DNA from: Dyella_A sp051962475
GTDB lineage: Bacteria > Pseudomonadota > Gammaproteobacteria > Xanthomonadales > Rhodanobacteraceae
DNA: 64,000 nucleotides
Assembly: GCF_051962475.1 (NCBI RefSeq)
Contig: NZ_JBQCCF010000014.1
Location: forward strand, 1 to 64,000
Direction of reading: 5' to 3'
In this document: piece after piece, positions 52,585 through 60,571 of the stretch
Numbering within the stretch: position 1 is the stretch's first letter
Layout: each line of letters starts with the position of its first letter
Notes under the pieces: model-generated
What the model saw: the letters and a program-made list of their open reading frames with translations, nothing else
Databases searched by the model: none
What the model was told of the DNA's origin: nothing
Made by a program: the position numbers and the translations under genes

Positions 52585-53439
52585 ATGTTCTTCCTGTGCC
52601 TGAGCATCCTGTGCAGCGTGCTGGTGTCGGTGTGGCTCAAGCTCGCCCGCCGCTTCGGCCTGGACGTGCCGCAGATGGTGGCCTGGAACTACCTGGCCGC
52701 CGGATCGCTGGTTGCGCTGGTGCTGCATCCCTCGCTGGCACCGCTGCGTCAGCCGGACGCGCCGCGCTTCGCCGTGCTGGCGCTGGCGGTGCTGCTGCCG
52801 GCGATCTTCCTGGCGCTAGGCACCTCGGTGCGCCATGCCGGCATCGTGCGCTCGGACGTGGCCCAGCGACTGTCGCTGCTGATCTCCCTGCTCGCCGCGT
52901 TCGTGCTGTTCGGCCAGCAGCCAACGCCGCGCATGCTCGCCGGCCTCGCGCTGGGGCTGGTGGCGTTGGCGGCGATGGTCTGGCGCGGCCGTGCGGCATG
53001 TGCGGACGGTGCGGCCGCGTGGCTGTGGCCGCTGGTGGTGTGCGCGGGCTTCGGCGCGATCGACATCCTGCTCAAGCAGGTCGCCGCGGCCGGCATCCCG
53101 ATCGCCGCCTCGCTGCAGGCGATGTTTGCGCTGGCGTTGCCGGTGGCGCTGGGTTTTGCGTTGCTGGCGCGTCGTCGCAGCGGCGCGCGCTTCACCGCGC
53201 GCAGCCTGGCCGGCGGCCTGCTGCTGGGCGTGCTCAACTTCGGCAACATCTTGTTCTACCTGCGCGCGCACGTGGCGCTGCCGAACGATCCGGCGCTGGT
53301 GTTCGCCACCATGAACCTCGGCGTGGTGGCGCTGGGCACGCTGGTCGGCGTGTTGGCGTTCCGCGAGCGCCTGAGCTGGATCAATGCGATCGGCGTGCTG
53401 CTGGCGGCGACGGCGATCGCCCTGCTCACGCTGGCCTGA
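52585..53439 (+). CDS. EamA/DMT-superfamily permease
   Basis: A 284-residue protein with ten predicted helices in two EamA halves (CLSILCSVLVSVWLKLARRF, LPAIFLALGTSVRHAGIV; then LPNDPALVFATMNLGVVAL and LSWINAIGVLLAATAIALL). Such drug/metabolite transporters export amino acids or small metabolites. The start at 52585 gives the first helix directly at the N-terminus. It is divergent from the DUF2239 gene. Confidence 0.85.
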   Translation: MFFLCLSILCSVLVSVWLKLARRFGLDVPQMVAWNYLAAGSLVALVLHPSLAPLRQPDAPRFAVLALAVLLPAIFLALGTSVRHAGIVRSDVAQRLSLLISLLAAFVLFGQQPTPRMLAGLALGLVALAAMVWRGRAACADGAAAWLWPLVVCAGFGAIDILLKQVAAAGIPIAASLQAMFALALPVALGFALLARRRSGARFTARSLAGGLLLGVLNFGNILFYLRAHVALPNDPALVFATMNLGVVALGTLVGVLAFRERLSWINAIGVLLAATAIALLTLA

Positions 53440-53779
53440 GCGCTAGAGGTTTCCGGCCCTCATGCCAGACGCTCCTCTTGGCGCATTACCGTGCGCACGG
53501 CTCTGAACGGGCCTTCCATGTTTTCCGCAAAGCCTCAGGTGTCATTCCTTCGGACGCGGGAATCCATCTGCTTCTGATGCAAGGCCACAGCGTAAGACAC
53601 TCCGCCGCCGTTGGAGCGCGCCTGCGATCGACTGCATCCCAGGCCGCTGCCGCACACGCATTCCGACCCGGCAAGAACATGCGCCCACCGCTCCCGGCCG
53701 CACGTGACTTCCGGGGGATGGCCCGCCCCCGCCCGAGGCATACGCTCAACCGCTTGGCCACAAGCTCCGGGGAATCCAC
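53440..53779. other. Gene-free gap with a REP-like repeat remnant
   Basis: No gene is supported. At 53541-53570 lies GTCATTCC, a short linker and GCGGGAATCCATCT, a degenerate copy of the chromosomal repeat found intact at 56469-56500. The rest is low in recognisable structure and includes the promoter region of the S10 peptidase. Confidence 0.55.
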
Positions 53780-55384
53780 ATGCGTCGTCTCGTTCTCGCC
53801 GTTGCGCTCGCCAGCGCATTGATCAGCACCGCCACGCTCGCCCACGAGGACAAGCACGACGACGCCAAGTCGAAGGAGAAATCGCCCGACACGGCGCTGG
53901 TCAAGCCGCAGAGCTCGGAGACCGAAGGCAGCGTCACCGTCGAAGGCAAGCGCGTCGACTACAAGGCGGTGGCCGGCACGCTGGTGCTGCACGGCTCGGG
54001 CGACAAGGAGCACGAGCCGACGGTGAGCATGTTCTACACCGCCTACTTCAAGAAGGGCACGCCGGCCGGCCAGCGGCCGATCACCTTCATCTACAACGGC
54101 GGCCCGGGCTCAGCCACGGTGTGGCTGCACATGGGCGCGTTCGGGCCTAAACGCGTGGTCACCAGCGACGACAGCCACACGCCCGCCGCGCCCTATGGCC
54201 TGGTCAACAACGACTACAGCCTGCTCGACGCGTCCGACCTCGTGTTCATCGACGCTCCCGGCGCCGGCTTCAGCCGCCTCATCGCCGATGACCCGGACAA
54301 GGACAAGCGCGACGAGCAGATGAAGGACCGCAAGAAGGCGATCTACGGGGTCGACGGCGACGGCCACGCCTTCGCCCAGTTCATCACGCAGTTCCTCTCG
54401 AAGTACGGCCGCTGGAACTCGCCCAAGTACCTGTTCGGCGAAAGCTACGGCACCACGCGCTCGGCGGTGGTGGCCAACATCCTGGAGAACGAGGACAGCG
54501 TCGATCTCAACGGCGTGGTGCTGCTGTCGCAGATCCTCAGCTTCGATACCAGCATCGACGGTCCCGAGTTCAATCCCGGCGTCGACCTGCCCTACGTGCT
54601 GGCGCTGCCCACCTTTGCCGCCACCGCCTATTACCACCACCAGCTGCCGCAGCCGCCCGCCGCGCTGGAGCCGTTCCTCAAGGAAGTGGAGCAGTACGCG
54701 ATGGGTGACTATGCGCAAGCGCTGATGCAGGGCGCCGCGCTCGACACCGCGCGCAAGCAGGCCGTGGCCGAGAAGCTGCACCAGTACACCGGCCTGCCGG
54801 TGGACTACCTGCTCAAGGCCAACCTGCGGGTCACCGGCGGCATGTTCGAGCATGAGCTGCAGGCCTCCACCGACACCACCACCGGCCGCCTCGACAGCCG
54901 CTTCGCCGGCCCCTCGCTCGATCCGCTCAGCAAGGCCAGCGAGTACGACCCGCAGTCCTCGGCGATCAGCTCCGCCTACGTCGCCGCGTTCAACGACTAC
55001 GTGCGCAAGCAGCTCAAGTTCGGCCAGGACATGCGCTACCGCCTGTTCGCCGACATCGACCACTGGGACTTCGCACACAAGGCGCCGGGCGTGGACGGCG
55101 AGGCGCTGCAGTCCTCCACCAACGTCATGCCGGATCTGGCCATGGCGATGAAGACCAACCCGGATCTGAAGGTATTCCTCAACGGCGGCTACTACGACCT
55201 CGCCACGCCGTACTTCGCCGCCGAGTACGAGATGAACCACCTGCCGATCCCCGACAGCCTGCGCAAGAACATCTCCACCCAGTGGTACCCGTCCGGCCAC
55301 ATGGTCTACGCCCACCAGGACTCGCTGAAGCAGCTGCACGACAACGTGGCGAAGTTCATCCAGAGCACCGACAACGTGAAGTGA
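53780..55384 (+). CDS. S10-family serine carboxypeptidase, exported
   Basis: A 534-residue peptidase with a Sec signal (ALASALISTATLAHED). The carboxypeptidase fold is shown by RPITFIYNGGPGSATVWLHMG (oxyanion hole) and the catalytic triad S222 in FGESYGTTRS, D473 in GGYYDLATPY and H507 in YPSGHMVYA. It removes C-terminal residues from peptides in the periplasm and may act with the S9 and M16 peptidases of this window in peptide use. A long hairpin follows the stop codon. Confidence 0.93.
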   Translation: MRRLVLAVALASALISTATLAHEDKHDDAKSKEKSPDTALVKPQSSETEGSVTVEGKRVDYKAVAGTLVLHGSGDKEHEPTVSMFYTAYFKKGTPAGQRPITFIYNGGPGSATVWLHMGAFGPKRVVTSDDSHTPAAPYGLVNNDYSLLDASDLVFIDAPGAGFSRLIADDPDKDKRDEQMKDRKKAIYGVDGDGHAFAQFITQFLSKYGRWNSPKYLFGESYGTTRSAVVANILENEDSVDLNGVVLLSQILSFDTSIDGPEFNPGVDLPYVLALPTFAATAYYHHQLPQPPAALEPFLKEVEQYAMGDYAQALMQGAALDTARKQAVAEKLHQYTGLPVDYLLKANLRVTGGMFEHELQASTDTTTGRLDSRFAGPSLDPLSKASEYDPQSSAISSAYVAAFNDYVRKQLKFGQDMRYRLFADIDHWDFAHKAPGVDGEALQSSTNVMPDLAMAMKTNPDLKVFLNGGYYDLATPYFAAEYEMNHLPIPDSLRKNISTQWYPSGHMVYAHQDSLKQLHDNVAKFIQSTDNVK

Positions 55385-55391
55385 TCGGTTG

Positions 55392-55427
55392 GCCCACGGT
55401 GCACCGCGCTTGCGGTGCACCGTGGGC
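55392..55427 (+). terminator. Long perfect hairpin after the S10 peptidase gene
   Basis: GCCCACGGTGCACCGC (55392-55407) is perfectly complementary to GCGGTGCACCGTGGGC (55412-55427) around a four-base loop: a 16-base-pair stem eight bases after the stop codon. There is no U-tract, so it may protect the 3' end or act with Rho. Confidence 0.6.
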
Positions 55428-55465
55428 GCGCTACGCTGGGCAACCCTCGCCCGGTTCTCTGTTGC

Positions 55466-55837
55466 ATGCGCCAGCTCATCGACCGCTACATCGACGCCTA
55501 CAACCGCATCGACGTCGACGCAATGCTGCTCACCCTGCATCCGGCGATCGTGTTCGAGAACTACGCCGGCGGCCAACGCACGCTGCGCACCGAGGGTCTG
55601 CTCGATTTCGACCGCCTGGCCCGCAGCACCCAGCCGCTGTTCAGCGCACGCCGCCAGGTGATCACCGCCTACCGCGAACAGGGCGATACCGCCTGGGCCG
55701 AGATCCAGTTCGACGGCACCTTCGCCATCGACCTGCCCAACGGCATCCGCGCCGGCCAGCACATCGCCATGCCCGGCCGCTCCGAGTACCGCGTGCACGA
55801 CGGCCTGCTGGTCTACATCGCCGACCACAGCGCCTGA
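55466..55837 (+). CDS. SnoaL-like/NTF2-fold protein
   Basis: A 123-residue protein with the alpha/beta cone fold shown by RQLIDRYIDAYNRIDVDAML, LTLHPAIVFENYAGG and the strands VITAYREQGDTAWAEIQFDG and VHDGLLVYIADHSA. SnoaL-like proteins are ketosteroid-isomerase relatives with many roles; the partner or substrate is unknown. The start at 55466 matches the family beginning. Confidence 0.78.
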   Translation: MRQLIDRYIDAYNRIDVDAMLLTLHPAIVFENYAGGQRTLRTEGLLDFDRLARSTQPLFSARRQVITAYREQGDTAWAEIQFDGTFAIDLPNGIRAGQHIAMPGRSEYRVHDGLLVYIADHSA

Positions 55838-55853
55838 GGCTGCTGCATCAAAG

Positions 55854-55896
55854 CCCTCTCCCCTGGACCCCGTCCGGGGGAGAGGGTTGGGTGAGG
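55854..55896. repeat. Chromosomal hairpin repeat (CCCTCTCCCC type)
   Basis: CCCTCTCCCC (55854-55863) pairs with GGGGAGAGGG (55877-55886), and the right arm continues into TTGGGTGAGG. This string is a widespread extragenic repeat in pseudomonads and xanthomonads, often acting as a terminator. It follows the SnoaL-like gene. Confidence 0.65.
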
Positions 55897-56021
55897 GGGC
55901 GCTCTTCCCCACTCCACCGCCGCGGGAGCGACGACGAGCCAAGCCCCCGCGCTCCCCCGACTCCCGCCACGGGACCGCACGCCACCCGCCGCGCTAAACT
56001 GCCGGTTTTGCTCGGGAAGAC

Positions 56022-56840
56022 ATGGCGCAGGCAGCACTCCGCCCGACGGTTCGCGGGCCCACCTTCATCCGCCTGCTGGCACGCCTGGCCGAGGTGGATG
56101 TGGCCGCACCCGGCGCCTCGCTGCCCGACCACATGGGCCAGTGGCTGGACTGGAAGCACGCGCTCTCGCTCGCCGCCGCCCTCGACAGCCATCCCGCCGC
56201 GCCTGCGGACGCCGCCGTGACGGCGCCGGATGACCTGGTCGCCGAATGCGCGCGGGCGCGCGACACCCTGCTGGCCGCCATCGACAACGAACCGCTGCTC
56301 GCACCCGGTGCGCCGTGCACCGATGACACCGATTTCGCCCCATACCGCCAGGCCTACCTCACCCGCCAACGCGCCATGCAGGCCACCGTGGGCCGCCTGC
56401 GCGGCAAGCTGCGCGACGCGCTATTGCAGTCCTCTCCGGTCTCCAGCATTCCCACGTCCTCCCCTAGCCGTCATTCCCGCGAAAGCGGGAATCCATCTCC
56501 GTCTTTGCAGAACAGCCAAATGGATGGCCGCCATCCGCCGTTGAAGAGCGCTCCACGCATGCGCGGGAATGGCAGCCATGAAGCGCCTCGCGACGAAACG
56601 GCCATCGCACGCCTCGCCGAAGTCGACGCCGTCATGGAAGTCGCCCTCACCCCGCGCGAGCACACCGCGCTCGCCAAAGTCCCGAACCTGCTCGCACAGC
56701 GCTTCGCGCGCCTGCAGGCCGGCGCCCAACCCCACTGGCTCGACGCCTTTCGCCGCGAGATGCAAAGCGTGCTGCGTGCCGAGCTGGATCTTCGTTTTCA
56801 ACCGGTCGCCGCGCTGCTCGCCGCGCTGCGCACCTCCTGA
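56022..56840 (+). CDS. DUF3348 family protein, first gene of a putative motor operon
   Basis: A 272-residue alpha-helical soluble protein. The start RGPTFIRLLARLAEVD and PDHMGQWLDWKHALSLAAAL, the middle YRQAYLTRQRAMQATVGRLR and the end HWLDAFRREMQSVLRAELDLR mark DUF3348, a family found beside DUF802, OmpA and DUF2894 genes. About 37 residues in the middle (roughly residues 150-186) are encoded by a repetitive element inserted in frame, so the native protein is nearer 235 residues. It lies eight bases before the DUF802 gene. Its role is unknown; as a helical cytosolic protein it may regulate or adapt the membrane complex. Confidence 0.85.
   Translation: MAQAALRPTVRGPTFIRLLARLAEVDVAAPGASLPDHMGQWLDWKHALSLAAALDSHPAAPADAAVTAPDDLVAECARARDTLLAAIDNEPLLAPGAPCTDDTDFAPYRQAYLTRQRAMQATVGRLRGKLRDALLQSSPVSSIPTSSPSRHSRESGNPSPSLQNSQMDGRHPPLKSAPRMRGNGSHEAPRDETAIARLAEVDAVMEVALTPREHTALAKVPNLLAQRFARLQAGAQPHWLDAFRREMQSVLRAELDLRFQPVAALLAALRTS
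56469..56580 (+). repeat. REP-like element inserted in frame in the DUF3348 gene
   Basis: The element begins with the perfect hairpin ATTCCCGC (56473-56480), GAAA, GCGGGAAT (56485-56492), runs on into CCATCTCC, and ends near GCGCGGGAATGGCAGCC. This is the typical xanthomonad repeat that yields RHSRESGNP when translated. Here it lies inside an open reading frame without breaking it. A degenerate copy is at 53541. Confidence 0.8.
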
Positions 56841-56848
56841 GATTCCAC

Positions 56849-58945
56849 ATGTTCAAGAACCTTCTTCTCGCTGCCGTCTTCGTGCTGGGCCTCGCCGCCA
56901 TCGGCTGGATCGCCCTCGGCTACCTCGGCTCCAATCCGCTGGGTCTCGCCGTTGCCCTGCTGATTGGCGCGGGCTACCTCGCTGGCGCGCTTGAGCTGCA
57001 GCGCTACCGCCAGGCCACCGCCACGCTGCGCCAGGCGGTGAATGAACTCATCGACGCGCCGGCGGAACTTGGCCCCTGGCTGCAGCGTCTGCATCCGGGC
57101 CTGCGCCACGCCGTGCGCCTGCGCGTGGAAGGCGAGCGTGCCGCGTTGCCGGCGCCGACGATGACGCCGTACCTGGTCGGCCTGCTGGTGCTGCTGGGCA
57201 TGCTCGGCACCCTGCTCGGCATGATGGCCACGCTGCGCGGCACCGGCATGGCGCTGGCCAGCGCCAGCGATCTTGCCGCCATCCGCGGTTCGCTGGCCGC
57301 GCCGATCAACGGCCTGGGCTTCGCTTTCGGCACCTCCATCGCCGGCGTCGCCAGTTCGGCAATGCTCGGCCTGCTCTCCGCGCTGGTGCGCCGCGACCGG
57401 CTGCAGGCGGTGCTGGCGCTGGACGCAAAGATCGCCACCACGCTGCGCATCCACTCGCAGGCGCACCGCCGCGAGGAGAGCTTCCGCCTGCTGCAGCAAC
57501 AGGCCGCCGCGATGCCCGCGCTGGTCGATCGGCTGCAGGCGATGGCCGCCACGCTGGAGCAGCACAGCGCCGCCGCACACGAGCGCCAGCAGGCCGAGCA
57601 GCAGGCGTTCCACCGCCACACCGAGGCGGCCTACACGCGTCTGGCCGAGTCGGTGCAGCAGTCGCTGAAAGACAGCATGGCCGACAGCGCGCGCACCGCC
57701 AGCCAAGTGCTGCAGCCGGTGGTGGAATCCACCCTGGCCAGCCTCTCGCGCGAATCGACGGCGATCCAGACCAGCGTGAGCGACGCCGTGCAGCGCCAGC
57801 TCGACGGCCTCGCCAGCGGCTTCGACAGCACCGCGCGCACCGTCACCGACATCTGGGCCGATGCGCTCACTCAACACCGCGAAACCAACGCCGCCCACGC
57901 GCAGGCGCTGGGCGACGCGCTCGCCCGCTTCGCCGAAACCTTCGAGCAGCGCTCCTCCGCGCTGCTCAATGGCGTCACCGAACGCCTCGATGCCAGCGCC
58001 GAACGCACCGCCTCCGCGTGGAGCACCGCGCTGGCCAAACAGGACGTCACCCACGCCGAACTCGCCAGCCGCAACCAGCACGCGCTGGCCGCCGCCGGCG
58101 AAACCTTCGAGCAGCACGCCACGGTGCTGGTGCAGGCAGTCAACCGCTCGCACGCGGAACTGCAGTCGGCACTGGCCGCGCGCGACGAGGAGCGCCTCGC
58201 CGCCTGGGCGCACAAGCTCGACGCTCTCACCGCCGAACTCGGCGCGCAGTGGCAAGCCGCGGGCGAAGCCACCGCCAGCCGCCAGCAGGCGATCTGCGAC
58301 ACGCTGGAGCAAACCGCGGGCAACATTGCCGCGCAGACGCAGGAACACGCCCGCGCCACCCTCGCCGAGATTGCCCGCCTGGTCGAAGCCGCCTCCGAAG
58401 CGCCGCGCGTGGCCGCCGAAGTGGTCGGCGAGCTGCGCCAGAAATTGTCCGACTCGATGGTGCGCGACACCGCCATGCTGGAGGAACGCAGCCGCCTCCT
58501 GGCCACGCTGGAAACCCTGCTCGACGCGGTCAACCACGCCTCCACCGAGCAGCGCAGCGCCGTCGACGCGCTCGTCAGCACGTCGGCCGAGCTGCTCGAC
58601 CGCGTCGGCAGCCGCTTCGCCGAACAGATCGACAGCGAAACCGCCAAGCTCGACACCGCCGCCGCCCAGCTCACCGCCAGCGCCACCGAAGTGGCCAGCC
58701 TCGGCGATGCCTTCGGTGCCGGTGTGGCGCAGTTCGCGCAGACCAACGACGCCCTGATGGAGCGCCTGCAGCAGATCGCCACCGCGCTCGATGCTTCGCT
58801 CGCCCGCAGCGACGAACAGCTCGCCTACTACGTGGCGCAGGCCAAGGAAGTGGTGGAGCTCAGCGTGCTCTCGCAGCAGCAGATCCTCACCGACATGCAG
58901 CAACTCGCCGGCCGCCGCACGCCGGGCAAGGTGGCCAAGGCATGA
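56849..58945 (+). CDS. DUF802 membrane protein with MotA/TolQ-like core and long coiled-coil tail
   Basis: A 698-residue inner-membrane protein. Four hydrophobic helices lie at about residues 4-24, 31-50, 107-128 and 152-179. The last two (YLVGLLVLLGMLGTLLGMM and INGLGFAFGTSIAGVASSAML) have the small-residue pattern of MotA/TolQ/ExbB proton-channel subunits. Residues 190-698 are a nearly uninterrupted alanine/glutamine/glutamate-rich helical coiled coil containing DUF802 repeats. This plan, a short channel core with a huge cytoplasmic tail, is the plan of ZorA in Zorya defence. It is followed, after a REP pair, by a MotB/OmpA-like gene. I infer an ion-driven stator-like complex; its job is unknown. 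Confidence 0.82.
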   Translation: MFKNLLLAAVFVLGLAAIGWIALGYLGSNPLGLAVALLIGAGYLAGALELQRYRQATATLRQAVNELIDAPAELGPWLQRLHPGLRHAVRLRVEGERAALPAPTMTPYLVGLLVLLGMLGTLLGMMATLRGTGMALASASDLAAIRGSLAAPINGLGFAFGTSIAGVASSAMLGLLSALVRRDRLQAVLALDAKIATTLRIHSQAHRREESFRLLQQQAAAMPALVDRLQAMAATLEQHSAAAHERQQAEQQAFHRHTEAAYTRLAESVQQSLKDSMADSARTASQVLQPVVESTLASLSRESTAIQTSVSDAVQRQLDGLASGFDSTARTVTDIWADALTQHRETNAAHAQALGDALARFAETFEQRSSALLNGVTERLDASAERTASAWSTALAKQDVTHAELASRNQHALAAAGETFEQHATVLVQAVNRSHAELQSALAARDEERLAAWAHKLDALTAELGAQWQAAGEATASRQQAICDTLEQTAGNIAAQTQEHARATLAEIARLVEAASEAPRVAAEVVGELRQKLSDSMVRDTAMLEERSRLLATLETLLDAVNHASTEQRSAVDALVSTSAELLDRVGSRFAEQIDSETAKLDTAAAQLTASATEVASLGDAFGAGVAQFAQTNDALMERLQQIATALDASLARSDEQLAYYVAQAKEVVELSVLSQQQILTDMQQLAGRRTPGKVAKA

Positions 58946-58987
58946 GCGTCCTGCAGCAAGCTCGACGAGAACTCACCGCGCGCCCTC

Positions 58988-59062
58988 GTAGGAGCCCGCT
59001 CGCGGGCGATGCTCTTCGCGCCAGTTCGGAAAAAAATGCATCGCCCGCAAGCGGGCTCCTAC
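58988..59062. repeat. REP doublet (REPIN-like inverted pair)
   Basis: GTAGGAGCCCGCTCGCGGGC followed by GATGC (58988-59012) and its inverse, GCATCGCCCGCAAGCGGGCT followed by CCTAC (59038-59062), flank a 25-base loop. This is the common GTAGGAGCCCGC repeat of gammaproteobacteria in the back-to-back form mobilised by RAYT transposases. It sits between the DUF802 and OmpA genes and would form a stable stem in the message. No RAYT gene is in the window. Confidence 0.88.
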
Positions 59063-59114
59063 AGCGCCGCGGGGCGGCGAGCCGATCCGTGCCCCTTGCC
59101 CACACCACCACCCT

Positions 59115-59780
59115 ATGACCGACGACGTCGACCTCACCCCCGAATCCACCGCCCCCATCTGGGCCTTCGGCGACCTGATGTCGGTGCTGCTCGGCGCCTT
59201 CGTGCTGATCCTGGTCGGCGTCATCGGCGTGCAGCTGCAGCTCTCGCACAAGCTGCAGCTGGCCGAAAAGCAGCGCCAGGCCGAACTGCAGCGCCGCACG
59301 ACGCTGGAGAAAGCCCTCGCCACGCCGCTCGCACAGGGCCGCGTCACCCTGGTCAACGGCCGCATCGGCATCCGCGGCAACCTGCTGTTCGCGCTCAACT
59401 CCGACCAGCTGCAGCCGGACGGCCAGCAGCTGATCCAGAGCCTCGCCGTGCCGCTGGCGCAGTACCTGCAATCGCGCGACGAGCTGCTGATGGTCAGCGG
59501 CTTCACCGACGACCAGCCCGTGCACGGCGGCAACCGCCGCTTCGCCGACAACTGGGAGCTCTCCGCCCAGCGCGCGCTCACCGTCACCCGTGCGCTGATC
59601 GCCGCTGGCGTGCCCGCCAACGCGGTGTTCGCCGCTGCGTTCGGTGCACAGCAGCCGGTCAGCGCCAACGGCGACGAGGCGGGCCGCGCGAAAAACCGCC
59701 GCGTGGAAATCGCCCCCATCCCGCGCTCCTCCGCCGCCAACACGGCGCCGACCACCGCCGCCCCCGGCCATGCGCCCTGA
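59115..59780 (+). CDS. OmpA/MotB-family protein, partner of the DUF802 protein
   Basis: A 221-residue protein with a short cytoplasmic N-terminus, one membrane helix (about residues 15-37, APIWAFGDLMSVLLGAFVLIL), a polar helical linker and an OmpA-like peptidoglycan-binding domain (residues 85-200: NLLFALNSDQLQPDG, LMVSGFTDD, NWELSAQRALTVTRALI, NRRVEI). D20 at the start of the helix stands where MotB-type stators carry their proton-binding aspartate. With the DUF802 protein it forms a plausible stator pair comparable to MotA-MotB or ZorA-ZorB. It overlaps the DUF2894 gene by 11 bases. Confidence 0.87.
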   Translation: MTDDVDLTPESTAPIWAFGDLMSVLLGAFVLILVGVIGVQLQLSHKLQLAEKQRQAELQRRTTLEKALATPLAQGRVTLVNGRIGIRGNLLFALNSDQLQPDGQQLIQSLAVPLAQYLQSRDELLMVSGFTDDQPVHGGNRRFADNWELSAQRALTVTRALIAAGVPANAVFAAAFGAQQPVSANGDEAGRAKNRRVEIAPIPRSSAANTAPTTAAPGHAP

Positions 59781-60300
59781 CACCGCCTCGGCCATCCGCG
59801 CGCAGCTGATCGCGTCGCTGCAGCAGCGCGCCGCCACGCTCGATGGCGAAGCGCGCCGCATGCTCGATGCCCGCCTGGCCGCTCTGCATGCCCTCGATGC
59901 CGATGCGCTTCACGAAGCGCCGTATGCCCAATCGCAAGCGCATCCACCCGGCCCCCTGCGCCAACTCGCCGACCAGCTCGCCCACGGCGCGCCCACCGAC
60001 CGCACCGCCTACCCGGAACTCCCCGCGCTCGCCGACTTCCGCCAGCTCTGGTCCACCCTGCGCGCCGACAGCCAGCTCCAGCAAACCGTCGCCCACACCC
60101 CCACCGACGCCGGCCCGCTCAACTCCGCCGCGCTGGCCAGCCGCGCCATCGCGCTGATGCGCGACACCTCGCCCGGCTACCTGCGCGCGTTCCTCGCCTA
60201 CGTGGACGAACTGGCATGGCTGGAGCAGCTGGTTGCGGGCGCTCCGGTGTCTGGGTCCGTCGCCACAAAAAAACGCGGTGCGCGCAAACCGCGCCTTTGA
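59770..60300 (+). CDS. DUF2894 family protein, last gene of the putative motor operon
   Basis: A 176-residue mostly helical soluble protein. Family features are the N-terminal helix ASAIRAQLIASLQQRAATLD, continuing to ARRMLDARLAALHA, and the C-terminal segment GYLRAFLAYVDELAWLEQLV followed by a basic tail (TKKRGARKPRL). The start at 59770 overlaps the end of the OmpA gene by 11 bases, implying coupled translation. The family has no known function; it regularly accompanies DUF3348, DUF802 and OmpA genes. Confidence 0.82.
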   Translation: MRPDTASAIRAQLIASLQQRAATLDGEARRMLDARLAALHALDADALHEAPYAQSQAHPPGPLRQLADQLAHGAPTDRTAYPELPALADFRQLWSTLRADSQLQQTVAHTPTDAGPLNSAALASRAIALMRDTSPGYLRAFLAYVDELAWLEQLVAGAPVSGSVATKKRGARKPRL

Positions 60301-60571
60301 CGCCTTGATCGTCACACCGGCCGGAGCCGCTGTACCTGACGCCGCAAGCTCAAGTTCTGGCCGAGGTAGCCGCTGACCCAGGCTAAGTGCTGCATCCCGC
60401 CGCCATGCCCCATGGGCACGACGACGGCACGGGCGCATTCCCGGACCACGTTGGCCGGGGCGTCGTCTACCACCCCGCGGGCCCTCCCCAGCCCTGAATC
60501 TCGCTCGTCGAAGTGAATCTGAACCCGTCCTCTGGACGGAAAGACGATGCTTCGGTGAGCATGGTCTACCC

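Noticed and set aside
56798..58903. Open frame of 700 codons antisense to the DUF802 gene
   Set aside because: The Gly/Arg/Ala-rich product is a shadow of the regular coiled-coil codon pattern on the plus strand.
58988..59062. Repeat pair as a CRISPR array or rho-independent terminator
   Set aside because: Only one inverted pair with no regular spacers, and no U-tract; it matches the REP doublet form.
56022..60300. Calling this operon a Zorya defence system
   Set aside because: Only the ZorA/ZorB-like architecture is present; ZorC, ZorD or ZorE homologues are not, and no other defence genes adjoin.
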